Below the pieces are notes generated by a model that made no database searches, was not told where the DNA came from, and was given only the letters and a program-made list of their open reading frames with translations. Of a stretch of 40,083 nt of DNA, positions 17,647 to 26,682 are shown in pieces. Location: the NCBI GenBank assembly GCA_014802265.1, contig JAAVCP010000089.1:1-40083 (forward strand), given 5' to 3'. This DNA comes from Bacteroides sp. GTDB taxonomy: Bacteria; Bacteroidota; Bacteroidia; Bacteroidales; Muribaculaceae. The position numbers were made by a program, and so were the translations under genes. How positions within the stretch are numbered: position 1 is the stretch's first letter; the number at the start of each line of letters is the position of its first letter.

Positions 17647-18201
17647 TTAATTATACTTGTTCAGATATTCCCTCAAGCCTGCTTTTTGACCGGTGCCGAT
17701 AGCCTCGAATTTCCACTGACCATTTCTCTTATACAGACGTCCGAACTCTACTGCGGTTTCTATTGAGAAGTCTTCATCAAGATCATAACGGAGAATTTCC
17801 TCCCCGGTAGTAGCGTTATAGATACGTATGAAGGCATTACGCACCTGTCCGAAATTCTGTCTGCGCTCATCAGCCTTGTGAATAGTTACCACAAATGTGA
17901 TTTCAGTTGCACGAGGATCAATCTGTGAAAGATCTATTTTTATACTCTCGTCATCACCCTCCCCTTCTCCGGTAAGATTATCACCGGTATGCTCAACAGC
18001 ACCGTCAGGAGATTTCAGATTATTGTAGAAAACGAAATACTCGTCTTCAAGAATTTTACCGTTTTCACCAAGAATGAAAGCAGATGCATCAAGGTCGAAG
18101 TCTACGCCTGTGCTGGACTGGTTGGTATCCCAACCAAGACCAATGGTGAACTTGGGAAGTTCGACAGCTACCCGCTGTCCTTTTTCAAGATTTATTGCCA
18201 T
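17647..18201 (-). CDS. TerD-family calcium-binding stress protein
   Basis: A 184-residue TerD-type protein, almost exactly one domain. MAINLEKGQRVAVELPKF is the usual start. Acidic calcium-site segments follow (GVDFDLDASAFIL, then DNLTGEGEGDDESIKIDL), then FGQVRNAFIRIYNATTGEEI and the closing GLREYLNKY. I chose the ATG at 18201, which gives the canonical N-terminus; an in-frame start at 18234 adds eleven atypical residues. A perfect -7 box TAACTTTG lies on the minus strand at 18239-18232. No other ter gene is nearby, so tellurite resistance as such is not implied; standalone TerD proteins are linked to general stress and calcium sensing. Confidence 0.9.
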   Translation of the reverse strand: MAINLEKGQRVAVELPKFTIGLGWDTNQSSTGVDFDLDASAFILGENGKILEDEYFVFYNNLKSPDGAVEHTGDNLTGEGEGDDESIKIDLSQIDPRATEITFVVTIHKADERRQNFGQVRNAFIRIYNATTGEEILRYDLDEDFSIETAVEFGRLYKRNGQWKFEAIGTGQKAGLREYLNKYN

Positions 18202-18231
18202 TATTAAAAAGTGTTTTGATATTTCTTTATG

Positions 18232-18239
18232 CAAAGTTA
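18232..18239 (-). promoter_or_regulatory. -7 box of the TerD gene
   Basis: A perfect TAACTTTG on the minus strand, 30 bases upstream of the TerD ATG at 18201. No well-spaced -33 element is visible. Confidence 0.4.
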
Positions 18240-18365
18240 ACTATAAATAATTCAAGATTCTAAAAATATGAAATATTTCAGTAAATAATGTGTCAATGTG
18301 CAGCCTGTCTATTGCAATATTACAGATGATTTTACTTTCAAACCGATATAATGCGCTATTTAATT

Positions 18366-18415
18366 AATTAGAATGTCGGGGTGAAATTAAATATTCCAAC
18401 CCCGACATTCTAATT
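18366..18415. terminator. Long-stem terminator after the beta-mannosidase gene
   Basis: A perfect 17-base-pair inverted repeat (18366-18382 with 18399-18415) with a 16-base loop begins 36 bases after the GH2 stop. It would end the minus-strand GH95-GH2 transcript and insulate the TerD gene. Confidence 0.75.
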
Positions 18416-18450
18416 ATTCGGATTTATTACCTGATCTTATAATTACCGGC

Positions 18451-21090
18451 TTAGTTTCCGCCAAGAGGTTTAAAGTTAGCATCACGTTTCATTCCACCGT
18501 TACCAACGTTCAGGTCAGTACGACTATGTACATCTCCCATCGAAATCAGTTTCAACTGATTGCGGAAATCTGATTCTGAAATCGGAGTAGTGACATGAAT
18601 TGTACGCTCCTCTCCCGGCATTATATTAAAATAATTATCAGAGAAGAAATTATCAATGCCATCGAGCGACAAGAATACACCTCGGGCAAATACATCAGAT
18701 CCGATGGTGACATCATAACCATCCTCCACCTTAGCAAGTTTTACATCATATCTCGGCGCAGTGTAGCGCATAAGTTTCTGCTTTGTAGAGAATCCCACAT
18801 TATCATAGGTCTTCCCATCTGTCTCAAAGACAGTATAGAAAATTATGTCACCACGATCATAACCCTTGACCATATTGGCAATTTTATCACCAAACACCTT
18901 TTCTGAAGTAAGAGGCTTCGCTGTGTAGTCGAATGATTCACTCATCACAGGAGTACCATCAAGCTTCATTGCAGTAATTGTAAATTTACCTTTTGCAGGT
19001 GTCCTGCGGTCAGTCACAATATTCACACTCAGTGAGTCACCCATAGCCACCGGAGAGACCAGGATATCATCGTATGCAGCCTTGGAATAATATTGCTGGG
19101 CTTTCCAGCGACCGTAATAGTCACGTCCTGCCCATGACGCAACAGGCCAGCAATCGTTATGCTGCCACACAAGAGTACCCATACAATGAGGCATATCGCG
19201 ACGGTGAGCCTCTACTGCTGTCTTTATGGCATCACCCTGAAGAATCGAACCCACATAAAGAAATGTCGGAAAATCTTCCGGCGTACGGAATTCCTCATCC
19301 ATATATTCCTTTATAAGATTGTTGGCATAAGAGCCAGCTCTCTGGTGATCCATCATTACCTCTGAATTTATTGCCCAGTCACGTTCCTGGGGCGCATAAA
19401 TCTTAACCGATTCAAATTCAGGGAACGACTGGAAACCATATTCGGAGAAGAAACGTGCCTTTTCCACATTGTAATGACCTATAGAGTCCCGCCCATGCCA
19501 TACTCCCCAATAGTGGGCATCACCGTGTATACCGTCTGAGGGAGTGTCCTCAAATGCATAGGGTGAAGATGGGCGATAGGATATTCCGCCACCGTATTCC
19601 TCCACCACCTCCGGAAGAGTACGGAAATATATATCCTTAAACTGCTTGGTGGTTAATTCCTCTACCCCCTTCTCTTTATAATAATTGTAGCGATTACCCC
19701 AACCGTAATATACGTCCTGACATTCATTGTTGCCACACCATAAGGCAAGACTGCAATGATTGCGTATACGCTTCACATTGTCTATTGCCTCTTGCCGTAT
19801 ATTAGCAAGGAAAGCCTCATCTGCCGGATAAGTGGAACATGCAAACATGAAATCCTGCCATACAAGTATGCCGTTACGGTCGCATAACTCATAAAAATAA
19901 TCGTCTTCATATACACCCCCGCCCCACACGCGTATCATATTCATGTTAACAGCCTTCGCATCGAGAACATGCTTCTCATACTTCTCCTTTGTGATACGCG
20001 GCAAGAAGTTATCAAGAGGTATCATATCTACCCCTTTTGCAAATACCGGTTCTCCGTTAAGCTCGAAATACAGGCTGCGCCCCCGGGCATCATCCTCAGC
20101 CACCATTCGTAATGACCGCACACCTATCTCATTATCCTGACTGTCAATCTTACCATTCTTATCAGAAATAGAGGCAGAAAATTGATATAAGTATGGTTCC
20201 CCAAGACCGTTTGTCCACCATAAGCGAGGATTCTTCATTGAAAAATTAACCTCAACCTTATTAGTGCCCTTTTTCAGAGATGTTTTTTTCTGTGCAACAC
20301 GCTTGCCGTCGGCGGTGATGTCAAGCATCACTGAAGGGATGTCGGCAGCACTTTCTACTTCCACAATTGTTGTGAGATCAGCTTGTTTTTTATTCACTTT
20401 ATTCTGTATATACTGCACATCAGAGATACGCGCCCCGTTCCATGTCAGCAACTCCACCGGACGCCAAATGCCGGAAGTCACAAGGCGCGGACCCCAATCC
20501 CAACCATAATGATAACCGGCTTTGCGGGCAAAAATACTTAGAGTCTTATTAAAAAGCCCACCATTCTGACTTTGGTCAGGACCTGTGTTAAAGGTATAAT
20601 CATACTTATCATACTTAGGAAGGTCTACTTTTATAGGTGAATTGAGATACACCTCAAGAAGATTCTCCCCATCTTTAAGAATACCTTTAACGTCACAACG
20701 ATAGGTACGGTGCATATTATCACTCTTAAGTATGCATTGATGATTGAGATATACATCTGCGTAAGTGTCCAGCCCATAAAAAACCAACTGCTGATTTTCA
20801 GCTTCTGTTTCCGAAGGATTAGCCACAAAAGTAGTTTCATACATCCAATCCTCCTTGTCTACCCATTGCACACCACGTTCATTAAGGCGGAAGAACGGAT
20901 CCTCGATTATTTCGTTAGCCATAAGATCGGTATGCACAGTGCCGGGTACGGTGGCAGGATACCAGTTTTCGGAGCGCCCCTGACGGAATCTCCAATTTTC
21001 ATGGAGATTCCTACTCATGGGAGCGGCGTCTACGCTCAGCCAGGCAGCTGCTACGGCAACAAGTGATATCGTCGGTTTTAGAAATTTCAT
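18451..21090 (-). CDS. Secreted GH2 beta-mannosidase-type glycoside hydrolase
   Basis: An 879-residue GH2 enzyme of the beta-mannosidase branch, which releases terminal beta-mannose, for instance from N-glycan cores or mannans. A signal peptide (about 1-23, cleaved near VDA-AP) sends it to the periplasm or beyond. The N-terminal jelly roll starts NLHENWRFRQG and includes WYPATVPGTVHTDL. The substrate-site tryptophan motif GWDWGPR is at 196-202. The acid/base Glu456 lies in WCGNNE and the nucleophile Glu550 in FFSEYGFQSFPE. These positions are close to those of the characterised Bacteroides enzyme BtMan2A. It follows the GH95 gene by 48 bases and ends before a strong terminator. Confidence 0.92.
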   Translation of the reverse strand: MKFLKPTISLVAVAAAWLSVDAAPMSRNLHENWRFRQGRSENWYPATVPGTVHTDLMANEIIEDPFFRLNERGVQWVDKEDWMYETTFVANPSETEAENQQLVFYGLDTYADVYLNHQCILKSDNMHRTYRCDVKGILKDGENLLEVYLNSPIKVDLPKYDKYDYTFNTGPDQSQNGGLFNKTLSIFARKAGYHYGWDWGPRLVTSGIWRPVELLTWNGARISDVQYIQNKVNKKQADLTTIVEVESAADIPSVMLDITADGKRVAQKKTSLKKGTNKVEVNFSMKNPRLWWTNGLGEPYLYQFSASISDKNGKIDSQDNEIGVRSLRMVAEDDARGRSLYFELNGEPVFAKGVDMIPLDNFLPRITKEKYEKHVLDAKAVNMNMIRVWGGGVYEDDYFYELCDRNGILVWQDFMFACSTYPADEAFLANIRQEAIDNVKRIRNHCSLALWCGNNECQDVYYGWGNRYNYYKEKGVEELTTKQFKDIYFRTLPEVVEEYGGGISYRPSSPYAFEDTPSDGIHGDAHYWGVWHGRDSIGHYNVEKARFFSEYGFQSFPEFESVKIYAPQERDWAINSEVMMDHQRAGSYANNLIKEYMDEEFRTPEDFPTFLYVGSILQGDAIKTAVEAHRRDMPHCMGTLVWQHNDCWPVASWAGRDYYGRWKAQQYYSKAAYDDILVSPVAMGDSLSVNIVTDRRTPAKGKFTITAMKLDGTPVMSESFDYTAKPLTSEKVFGDKIANMVKGYDRGDIIFYTVFETDGKTYDNVGFSTKQKLMRYTAPRYDVKLAKVEDGYDVTIGSDVFARGVFLSLDGIDNFFSDNYFNIMPGEERTIHVTTPISESDFRNQLKLISMGDVHSRTDLNVGNGGMKRDANFKPLGGN

Positions 21091-21138
21091 TGTTGACGAA
21101 TATTAAATTTTAATGATTCCATTTTCAGATACAAAACA

Positions 21139-23562
21139 TCAGTTTGCAGCCATCTGCATTGGGAACTCAATTCCAAGACTCTGACCAGCTTTCATCTTCA
21201 CACTTACCTTACCATCTTTCACTTTACAAGCCAATGGAGAACCATCAATAGTCATTACCGGAGTCATGTTGCCAGTGATAAGAATATCAAACTCATGGTC
21301 TTTGGTAGCATTAATCGTGGCAGATTTCATATTGCCATCATTCCATTCCACATCAGCCACAAGTCCGCCTTGGGCACAAACGCCTTTCATGCTTCCGGTG
21401 TGCCATACTGACGGAAGAGCCGGAAGAAACTCTATGAATCCGTCATGGCTCTGAAGAATCATATCACACATGGCAGCCACACTTGCCTCCGTAGCATCAA
21501 AACTAAAAATATCGGCAGGTGCACCTGCGACTCCCTTAGGAGACACTGTCATAAGATTCTCACGGGTGAAATTATGGAAAAGATCCATAAGCCAGTCATG
21601 ACATTTGTCACCATCTTTTAAAAATGAATAGAATCCAAGCATATTGCCACAACTCCACTCCGTATTTTCCCAACCCGGAGCAGAAGTCTGTGCCTCAAGC
21701 GCAGTACGTGCAGCCTCCATAAGTTCAGGAGTCTTAGTATATGTCAACTGTCCAAACGGATATAGTGCCATTATGTGAGATGAATGGCGGTGAGCCGGAT
21801 CAGCACGTTCCACATCAGCCATCATCCACTCTGCCACATGTCCATTCTTGTCGATAGTGTATGGAGGAAGACGTTTAAGATCTTTCTCAAGTTGCTGACG
21901 AAACTTCTTGTCAACACCAAGCACTTTCGAGCCTTCTATGCAGGCAGTATATATCTGTTCCACAATCGAGCGGTCAAGAGTAGGCATCATCGAGGCAGAA
22001 TAATGTTTCCCTTCCGGAGTGACAAAACCATTCTCCGGGGATATAGAGGGACCAGTGACTAAATAACCTGTGTTAGGGTCTTCCACCATATAATCCTGAA
22101 AGAACTCCGCACAACTCTTCAGAAGGGGATAGCCAGTGTTGCGCAGATAATCTTCATCTTTTGTGAAAAGATAATGGCTCCAAAGCTCAGTTGCAAGCCA
22201 TGCCCCACCGGTCACATTGAGACCCCAGCTCACGTCGCCTCCGGGTGCAGTATATCCCCAGGGGTTAGTGACTGTGTGAGCACACCAACCACGTGCACCG
22301 TATAGTTTGGAAGCTGTTTCAGACCCATATTTCTCCAACAGTTTCACATACTTAAACAAAGGTACATTACACTCGGCAAGATTAGCCTTGTTAGGACTCC
22401 AATAGTTTTGGTTGATGTTAATGTCAAGATGATAGTCGCATGTCCATGCCATCTGACAGGCAAGATTATCATTCCATATTCCCTGAAGATTGGAGCAAAG
22501 AGGAGAATTAGGGCGAGAAGACGCTATCTGCATATATCGCCCATATTGGAAGAAAAGTGCATCAAACTCTGGATCTACTGTCCCGTTCTTTGCTAGATGC
22601 AACCGTGTGTCAGTAGGAAGGTGGGAATTGTCACTCTCACCGAAATTCACCTCCATGCGATCAAACAGGGCTGAATGGTCAGCAGTATGATTGGCACGCA
22701 GACGGTCAAAACCCAAAGCGAGTGCCTTGTCAACGGTCTTGGTTACGTCGGCACGGTAGTTGGGATTGTCAAAATCTGTGCGTACGTCTATAAGGAGCAA
22801 CACCTCATCGGCATTTTCTACCTTTACAGAATTATCAGTATGAGATACTTTGCCACCTTTCGGGGCTACACGCAAATCTCCTGCAAACGAAACACCACCT
22901 GGACCAAACATAGGATAATCTACCTTACCGGTTAATATAATGCCTTTATCGGTCACGTTCAGGTCGCTTTTCCTCAAAAGATCTGTAGAGAGCGACATAT
23001 TTATGCTTCCCGGTTTGTCAGCCGTGATTCTCACAGCCATCACATCGTCGGGATAGTCGCATATATATTCGCGGGTATATGTCACATCGCCCGATTTGAA
23101 AATAGTCTTTGCCACCGCATTTTGAAGATTAAGCTCACGGCGATAGTTAGAAATTTTCTTATCGGGATAAGTGAAGTCAATCACAAGATCACCGAGAGGG
23201 AGATGAGTACCGAAAGATTTTGAGAAGCCATGAAGATATTCATTGGTGAGACGGTTTCCCTCCTCAAGATCACCTGCAAAGAAAGCTTTGCGAATCTCAG
23301 CAAGTCGTTCCGGACCGCAATGATCGTTCTGCCCTTCATCGCGCTCACCTGCCCACAGGGTAATTTCATTAAGGGCAATTCGGTCGGTATCAATGCCACC
23401 ATATACTGATGCCCCGATGCGCCCATTACCAAGCGGGACTGCCTCCATCCATTCGGGAGCCGGCTGCTGATACCACAGTACGGGAATATTTTGACTCGCC
23501 ATGGCGGGCATCGTGGAAAGTAGTGAGAGCCCACCAGCAATAAGGATTGTTTTAAGTTTCAT
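21139..23562 (-). CDS. Secreted GH95 alpha-L-fucosidase-type glycoside hydrolase
   Basis: An 807-residue GH95 enzyme, a family of inverting alpha-1,2-L-fucosidases with some alpha-L-galactosidases. A signal peptide (MKLKTILIAGG to PAMA-S) is followed by the N-terminal domain WYQQPAPEWMEAVPLGNGRIG, typical of the family. The (alpha/alpha)6 barrel contains DYHLDININQNYW near 375-387, the asparagine pair that positions the catalytic water. SPENGF near 509-514 holds the likely general-acid Glu. I chose the ATG at 23562, which starts directly with the signal peptide; in-frame ATGs at 23595 and 23619 would add a hydrophilic leader. First gene of the GH95-GH2 pair and divergent from the large SusCD operon. 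Confidence 0.92.
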   Translation of the reverse strand: MKLKTILIAGGLSLLSTMPAMASQNIPVLWYQQPAPEWMEAVPLGNGRIGASVYGGIDTDRIALNEITLWAGERDEGQNDHCGPERLAEIRKAFFAGDLEEGNRLTNEYLHGFSKSFGTHLPLGDLVIDFTYPDKKISNYRRELNLQNAVAKTIFKSGDVTYTREYICDYPDDVMAVRITADKPGSINMSLSTDLLRKSDLNVTDKGIILTGKVDYPMFGPGGVSFAGDLRVAPKGGKVSHTDNSVKVENADEVLLLIDVRTDFDNPNYRADVTKTVDKALALGFDRLRANHTADHSALFDRMEVNFGESDNSHLPTDTRLHLAKNGTVDPEFDALFFQYGRYMQIASSRPNSPLCSNLQGIWNDNLACQMAWTCDYHLDININQNYWSPNKANLAECNVPLFKYVKLLEKYGSETASKLYGARGWCAHTVTNPWGYTAPGGDVSWGLNVTGGAWLATELWSHYLFTKDEDYLRNTGYPLLKSCAEFFQDYMVEDPNTGYLVTGPSISPENGFVTPEGKHYSASMMPTLDRSIVEQIYTACIEGSKVLGVDKKFRQQLEKDLKRLPPYTIDKNGHVAEWMMADVERADPAHRHSSHIMALYPFGQLTYTKTPELMEAARTALEAQTSAPGWENTEWSCGNMLGFYSFLKDGDKCHDWLMDLFHNFTRENLMTVSPKGVAGAPADIFSFDATEASVAAMCDMILQSHDGFIEFLPALPSVWHTGSMKGVCAQGGLVADVEWNDGNMKSATINATKDHEFDILITGNMTPVMTIDGSPLACKVKDGKVSVKMKAGQSLGIEFPMQMAAN

Positions 23563-23640
23563 GGGTTGAAAAGTATTGAGTTTAGTTTTATTCATGGAAC
23601 CGGAGATGAACACTATCAAATGGGGATTTTATTTCGGTTA

Positions 23641-23648
23641 CAAAATTA
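23641..23648 (-). promoter_or_regulatory. -7 box of the GH95-GH2 operon
   Basis: A perfect TAATTTTG on the minus strand, 78 bases upstream of the chosen GH95 start. A matching -33 element at 19 to 21 bases is not evident, which may mean activator dependence. Confidence 0.4.
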
Positions 23649-23927
23649 GAAACACCACCCGTCATCATGATTCTGTAATAGTGCAAATAATGATAATTTT
23701 GAATAATCACGAATGATGCAAGCACCCGATTCATCATTATCACCACAACAATACGCAAAAGTTATATTTCTCAATAGCAATCTTTTTACCCTGTCACTAC
23801 ACCCAAAAATTAGCTTTTTTGCATCATAAATTCGTAAATTTGCATCATCAAATCCTAAAAACCAACTGAATATGCAATTTTTCTATTTATTAGCTAAAAT
23901 ATTACACTACATACATTTTTGTCTCCC

Positions 23928-23935
23928 TAATTTTG
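23928..23935 (+). promoter_or_regulatory. -7 box of the FAS1-SusCD operon
   Basis: A perfect TAATTTTG lies 91 bases before the first FAS1 gene. A second perfect box, TAAATTTG, is at 23835-23842 with a T-rich TTTTTTG 13 bases upstream. Neither has an ideal -33 element, as is usual for activator-controlled SusCD operons. Confidence 0.4.
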
Positions 23936-24026
23936 CAATGCTTTAATAAACATCGTTTCTACAAAGCACTGCTTTATAAAATTAATACCACCGACTCAAA
24001 TTAAAAAACTATAAATAACCTACACA

Positions 24027-26651
24027 ATGCATTTCAAGCTAAGACCAACTCTTTGGCAAGCGTTGCTGACCATGATGCTTCCTGCGAGTGTCGCTCCTTT
24101 AGCGACAAGTTGTAAGGATGACTACATCTATGACGACAAGGCTCCAGACAACTTAGGCGAGAGCATCTATGCCGAGCTCAACCGGCGCGGCAACTTCAAG
24201 ACTATGCTGCGTCTGATCGATGATCTGGGATATGCCGAGACATTGTCGCGCACAGGTAGTAAAACACTATTTGCTGCCGACGACCAAGCATTCGAAACGT
24301 TTTTCACCAGTAACAGTTTTGGGGCACACAGCTATGATGACCTTACTCCGGCTCAGAAAAGACTTATCATGAACAACTCCATGATCAATATGTCATATCT
24401 CGCCGAAATGCTCTCAAATGTAGCCGGCACTGACGGTGCTACCCCAGGAATGGCATTACGCCGCTATACTTCCGCTACAGCCGTAGATTCCCTGCAATAT
24501 CTTAACAACGCCAAATTATTTGAAAATCCTTTTTGGGAAAGATTTGCCAATAAAGGTATCTACCTCTCTGTCGAGGCGCCAATGATCGTACATTTCACCT
24601 CTTCCCAGATGGCAACCCAAGGCATGACGAAGAGTGACTTCTCAATTATCTATACAGGACAGGAATTTGAGGGAGATGATATATACGTAAACGGAATAAA
24701 GATAGCGCAACGAGACATCACATGCAAAAACGGATATATCCATATCATGGAAAAAGTGATGATTCCGGCAGGCACTATGGCTGACGCTATAGGACGTGCC
24801 GATGATGCCACAATCTTCAGCAGCCTGCTTGAAAAATTCTCTGCACCATATTTCAATGAGTCTACAGACAAAGCATTACACGATTATTATAATGGCTCAT
24901 CTGACCTGCGCCCATCATTGGCTCAGGGTGATTCTATTTTCACCAAGCGGTATTTCAACGAGCGCAACTGCAACTACGGACCCAACCGTGAGTCACTTTC
25001 AAGTTACGGTATGCTTTACTATGACCCTTCAGAGACAAACTATTCCTCATCATCGCCTGAACAGGATATGGGGACAATGTTTGTGCCAACCGACAAGGCA
25101 ATGAAGGAATATATCAATGGTGGTAAAGGCTCATATCTCCGTGATGCTTACGGAAGCTGGGAAAATATTCCTACCGATATACTTGCCATGTTTATCAAGA
25201 ATCATCAGAAACGCTCGTTCAATGCCTCCCTACCCCATTCCTGGGATGTCATAACAGATGAGTCAAGCTATCCGATGTCAATATCCACCTCCGATATAGA
25301 AAGAGTAGAGGTAACTAATAATGGTGTAGTTTATTTTGTCAACACTGTGCTTCCACCTATTGATTACCAAGGGGTATATGCGTCAGTGCTTACTGACGAC
25401 AATATGCAGGTGATGAAATGGGCAATAACCGACAACTGGAACGACCTCAGCGACATTGAAGCAATGCGCTTCTATATGTACCTTCGCTCAATGGAGAATA
25501 TGTATAATGTTCTGCTTCCAACTGATGAGGCTTTAAGATATTACCGTGAGCCAATATCATGGGCACGTGGTGGTACCAACCGTGAAATATGGAGCTTCGT
25601 CTACGACAAGCCTACCAATTCAGTCAATGCCGAGGTATATTATGCAAATGAAGACGGTTCGAAAGGTGAACTCAAACGTACTTACAACGGCAACACTAAT
25701 TCCGGTCGACGCATAATCCGCAACAGACTATCCGACATTATTAACCTTCATATCGTAATCGGCAACAACGAAGACGGTAACCTTTCAGGATTCATTGATG
25801 AGTCAGACGCAAAATATGTGCTCACCAAAGGCGGAGGGACAATCAAAATATCAGGACGTGAAGGAAATTTGAAAGTTAATGGCGCGGGTGATATAGAGTT
25901 TGGATCGGATGAGGCTTCAATCGTTACTTCTCCCACTACTGGTACATTATGCAGATATTCTTCCGATAATGGACGCACATTCTTTATTGACCATATACTT
26001 CATGATGCTACCACCAATGTCTATTCTCAGCTTGAAGCACATCCGGAATTTAAGGCATTTTTCGATCTATGTCGCGGTAATAGTCTTGTATTCAATATTT
26101 TCTTGAATGATGAAGACGTGCAGGAGATATTCTCTCAGAAACAGACCACAACTTCTTCAGCAATAGGATATGTTGTAAATTCCTTCAATAACTATAGGTA
26201 TACTATCTTTGTGCCTACCGAAGATGCGCTTAACGAGGCTTTTCGTACAGATCCCAAACTCTATACTTGGGATGAAATAGCTGCTGACTCAAATGAAACC
26301 ACAAAAAAGCAGAAGACACTTTATCTTCTGAAATTCATCCTGTTCCACTTTGTCGATAACTCAGCGTTTATAACCGGCACAGGATATGGACCTGCCGAAT
26401 ATGAAACCGGCGCAAGGAACGACTATGATAAGTTCCATAAAGTAAGGATAACATCTGATGGCAATAGTTTGACAGTGACCAGTGTTGACAACCCGTCAAG
26501 CACAGCCAAGGTAATAACCTCAGGTGGTCTGTATAACATAATGGCACGTGATATAATAGTAAACACTGCCGACGTTAGTGAGGCAAACCAGATTACAGCA
26601 TCTTCCCGTGCAGTTATTCACCTTGTTGACCATGCTCTCCTCTTCCAATAA
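24027..26651 (+). CDS. Large FAS1 (fasciclin) repeat lipoprotein
   Basis: An 874-residue predicted surface lipoprotein; the signal ends at ATSC with lipidated Cys29. It carries about four FAS1-like modules, recognised by their H1 boxes: KTLFAADDQAFETFF (79-93), GTMFVPTDKAMKEYI (349-363), YNVLLPTDEALRYY (493-506) and YTIFVPTEDALNEAF (about 724-738). The H2-type segments NGYIHIMEKVMIPAG (235-249) and NNGVVYFVNTVLPP (431-444) close the first two. The third module has a glycine-rich beta insertion (GGGTIKISGREGNLKV). FAS1 domains mediate binding to proteins or glycans. First gene of a seven-gene operon with two SusCD pairs, so a surface ligand-binding role like SusE/F is likely but inferred. Confidence 0.85.
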   Translation: MHFKLRPTLWQALLTMMLPASVAPLATSCKDDYIYDDKAPDNLGESIYAELNRRGNFKTMLRLIDDLGYAETLSRTGSKTLFAADDQAFETFFTSNSFGAHSYDDLTPAQKRLIMNNSMINMSYLAEMLSNVAGTDGATPGMALRRYTSATAVDSLQYLNNAKLFENPFWERFANKGIYLSVEAPMIVHFTSSQMATQGMTKSDFSIIYTGQEFEGDDIYVNGIKIAQRDITCKNGYIHIMEKVMIPAGTMADAIGRADDATIFSSLLEKFSAPYFNESTDKALHDYYNGSSDLRPSLAQGDSIFTKRYFNERNCNYGPNRESLSSYGMLYYDPSETNYSSSSPEQDMGTMFVPTDKAMKEYINGGKGSYLRDAYGSWENIPTDILAMFIKNHQKRSFNASLPHSWDVITDESSYPMSISTSDIERVEVTNNGVVYFVNTVLPPIDYQGVYASVLTDDNMQVMKWAITDNWNDLSDIEAMRFYMYLRSMENMYNVLLPTDEALRYYREPISWARGGTNREIWSFVYDKPTNSVNAEVYYANEDGSKGELKRTYNGNTNSGRRIIRNRLSDIINLHIVIGNNEDGNLSGFIDESDAKYVLTKGGGTIKISGREGNLKVNGAGDIEFGSDEASIVTSPTTGTLCRYSSDNGRTFFIDHILHDATTNVYSQLEAHPEFKAFFDLCRGNSLVFNIFLNDEDVQEIFSQKQTTTSSAIGYVVNSFNNYRYTIFVPTEDALNEAFRTDPKLYTWDEIAADSNETTKKQKTLYLLKFILFHFVDNSAFITGTGYGPAEYETGARNDYDKFHKVRITSDGNSLTVTSVDNPSSTAKVITSGGLYNIMARDIIVNTADVSEANQITASSRAVIHLVDHALLFQ

Positions 26652-26682
26652 TTTATTTACATAATATCCCAAGCTAACATCA

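Larger units (their letters stand above)
23563..24026. other. Divergent regulatory region between the GH95 and FAS1-SusCD operons
   Basis: AT-rich, with no gene. It holds a minus-strand -7 box for the GH95 gene (23641-23648) and two plus-strand candidates (TAAATTTG at 23835-23842, TAATTTTG at 23928-23935). A short direct repeat GCATCAT at 23821-23827 and 23842-23848 flanks the first plus-strand box. No SusR, hybrid two-component or sigma/anti-sigma gene is linked to the locus inside this window. Confidence 0.5.
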
